Shown piece by piece: positions 62,490-64,000 of a stretch of DNA of 64,000 nucleotides. The stretch's first letter is position 1, and each line of letters starts with the position of its first letter. The position numbers and the translations under genes are program-made. The notes under the pieces are model-generated. The model saw only the letters and a program-made list of their open reading frames with translations, ran no database searches and was not told the DNA's origin. The DNA is taken from contig NZ_JBHTCO010000004.1 in the NCBI RefSeq assembly GCF_042665295.1, positions 434,001 through 498,000 of the forward strand, given 5' to 3'. The stretch comes from Scopulibacillus_A cellulosilyticus (GTDB lineage Bacteria; Bacillota; Bacilli; Bacillales; Sporolactobacillaceae).

Positions 62490-63842
62490 ATGAAAAATAT
62501 TGATAAATATAGAAATCAACAAGTACTTGTTCTTGGTATGGCTAAAAGCGGCTATACGGCTGCAAAGCTTTTGCACCGCTTAGGAGCCAAAGTCACGATT
62601 AATGATCGTTCTTCGCTTAAGGATGATGCACATGCTAAAGAGTTAACTGCTTTGGGTATTCATGTTGTTGACGGCGGGCACCCTGAACATCTCGTTTCAG
62701 AAAATGTATTTACAGTTGTTAAAAATCCCGGAATCCCATATAGCAATCCATTAATAGAGAAAGCACTCAGACTCAATATTCCTGTTATAACCGAGGTCGA
62801 ATTAGCCTATCAAATTTCAGAGGCCGAATTTATCGGGATTACAGGTTCAAACGGGAAAACAACGACAACAATGCTCCTTGGGGAAATGATGAAGGGAAGC
62901 CGCTATGAGCCGATTGTTGCCGGCAACATTGGAACGGTTTTATCGGAAGTTGCTCAAAATGCGACACCGGAGCAAGTGATTATAGCGGAACTATCGAGTT
63001 TTCAGCTTTTAGGAATAGATGAATTTCATCCTCGCGTTTCCGTTTTTCTTAACTTGTTTGAAGCGCATTTGGACTATCATGGAACGATAGAAGAGTATGG
63101 ACGGGCTAAAGCAAGGCTGGCTAAAAACCAAACCGAGAATGATGTGGTTGTATATAATGCGGATGATAAACGAATTTCAGCTTTAATAAAAGATGTTAAA
63201 GCTCAAAAAGTACCATTCTCATTTTCAGGGGTTATTAAAGATGGCGCCTATTTTGATCAAGGTTATTTATGCTACAATGATGAAAAAATTCTTTCCAAGG
63301 AAGAGATGGCAATGCCGGGGCTTCACAACATTGAGAATGCTTTAGCCGCGATTGCAGCAGCAAAAGTATATAAAGTAAGCAATGAGTATCTACGCCAGGT
63401 CTTAACGACTTTCTCAGGTGTACGCCACCGGCTTGAGTTTGTTAAAGAATTAAATGGGCGCCGTTTCTTTAATGATTCTAAGGCAACTAATATTTTGGCG
63501 ACAAAGAAAGCACTGGGCGCTTTTAAGGAACCTGTTATTCTATTAGCGGGCGGCCTTGACCGGGGGAACGGCTTTGATGATTTGATACCTGCCTTAACAA
63601 ACGTCAAGGCTGTCGTTACTTTTGGTGAAACAAAAAACAAAATAAGCGAAGCTGCTTCAGCTGCCGGGGTTAAAAACGTTAAAATCGTCGATAATGTTGA
63701 AGAAGCTGTTCCTAGTGCATATGACCTTTCATCTTCCGGTGATATTATATTGCTTTCCCCGGCTTGCGCAAGTTGGGATCAATTTGCTACTTTTGAACAA
63801 AGAGGGGACATGTTTATAAAACGGGTGCATATGCTTAAGTAG
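62490..63842 (+). CDS. murD: UDP-MurNAc-L-alanine:D-glutamate ligase
   Basis: 450 residues. N-terminal Rossmann-like UDP domain with VLGMAKSG, ATP loop GSNGKTTTT (about 119-127), FNDSKATN and the final LSPACASWDQF. Adds D-Glu to UDP-MurNAc-L-Ala. Translation probably coupled to mraY. Confidence 0.96.
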   Translation: MKNIDKYRNQQVLVLGMAKSGYTAAKLLHRLGAKVTINDRSSLKDDAHAKELTALGIHVVDGGHPEHLVSENVFTVVKNPGIPYSNPLIEKALRLNIPVITEVELAYQISEAEFIGITGSNGKTTTTMLLGEMMKGSRYEPIVAGNIGTVLSEVAQNATPEQVIIAELSSFQLLGIDEFHPRVSVFLNLFEAHLDYHGTIEEYGRAKARLAKNQTENDVVVYNADDKRISALIKDVKAQKVPFSFSGVIKDGAYFDQGYLCYNDEKILSKEEMAMPGLHNIENALAAIAAAKVYKVSNEYLRQVLTTFSGVRHRLEFVKELNGRRFFNDSKATNILATKKALGAFKEPVILLAGGLDRGNGFDDLIPALTNVKAVVTFGETKNKISEAASAAGVKNVKIVDNVEEAVPSAYDLSSSGDIILLSPACASWDQFATFEQRGDMFIKRVHMLK

Positions 63843-63878
63843 GGATTGTTATTCAACTTGATCGAGGTGTGTTTTGAT

Positions 63879-64000
63879 ATGCCAAAATCCAAAGCAGCAC
63901 CAGATTTTCTGCTTATAGCTGTCACCTTAGTTTTATTATCTATCGGCTTGATAATGGTTTACAGCGCCAGCGCAGTATGGGCCTCGTATAAATTTGATGA
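63879..64000 (+). CDS. spoVE: SpoVE, SEDS-family cortex glycosyltransferase (partial)
   Basis: Only the first 40 codons are visible; the window ends in the gene. It opens with the first membrane helix and the SEDS motif IMVYSASAVWAS, closely similar to FtsW at 19244. Position after murD and the presence of a separate ftsW point to SpoVE, the SpoVD partner. GAGGTG upstream of the ATG. Confidence 0.88.
   Translation, partial: MPKSKAAPDFLLIAVTLVLLSIGLIMVYSASAVWASYKFD

Noticed and set aside
1..64000. CRISPR array, prophage, insertion sequence, tRNA or rRNA
   Set aside because: No regular spacer-repeat array, no integrase, transposase or phage gene and no recognisable tRNA or rRNA was seen.

Overview
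The window is a chromosomal stretch from an aerobic, endospore-forming member of the Bacillales. It is AT-rich, uses strong AGGAGG-type ribosome binding sites, and has gene order that can be followed almost name by name along the Bacillus subtilis chromosome (pdh - speA - yktB/ykzI/suhB - yla - ftsW/pycA/cta - ylb - dcw cluster). Sporulation genes (ylaJ, ylbJ, ylbD, ylbO, spoVD, spoVE) and a caa3 oxidase point to Bacillaceae or a near relative such as an aerobic Sporolactobacillaceae. I cannot name the species. I see no phage, insertion sequence, CRISPR array, tRNA or rRNA.

Layout. 1-0.9 kb: the start of a Met/His/Trp-rich possible coat protein (minus) and the ykyA lipoprotein. 0.9-6.2 kb: the pyruvate dehydrogenase operon pdhABCD behind a long leader. 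6.3-8.6 kb: an slp-like protein, a homologue of the dual-function RNA SR1 with its peptide SR1P, and arginine decarboxylase speA. 8.7-12.2 kb: a nitronate monooxygenase-like enzyme, yktB, ykzI, suhB, ylaF. 12.4-19.1 kb: typA and the yla genes, with a small membrane protein and yxcD-like pair behind an ECF-sigma promoter. 19.2-31.2 kb: ftsW, pycA and the haem A / cytochrome caa3 genes ctaA, ctaB, ctaCDEF, ctaG. 31.2-35.3 kb: an acetyltransferase, a YugN-like protein, ylbC, an M20 amidohydrolase and a hotdog thioesterase. 35.4-45.4 kb: ylbD to ylbP, including rsmD, coaD, tmcAL and rpmF. 45.6-48.9 kb: a three-gene biotin-dependent acyl-CoA carboxylase. 49.0-52.0 kb: panE, a DUF3397 protein and bshC. 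52.1 kb to the end: the division and cell-wall cluster mraZ-rsmH-ftsL-pbpB-spoVD-murE-murF-mraY-murD-spoVE, the last gene cut by the window edge.

Together these genes link pyruvate use (PDH to acetyl-CoA, pyruvate carboxylase to oxaloacetate, SR1/SR1P under apparent CcpN control), terminal respiration, and peptidoglycan synthesis for division and for the spore cortex.

The coding content is ordinary. The interesting material is between genes: three families of structured intergenic repeats (one with base-pair covariation among its copies), a hairpin that buries the ribosome binding site of spoVD, a 10-bp-phased MraZ operator, two CcpN-type boxes at the SR1 promoter, a ylbH-leader RNA and an ECF (SigW-type) promoter. 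Starts were chosen by ribosome-binding-site spacing. TTG is used as a start unusually often.
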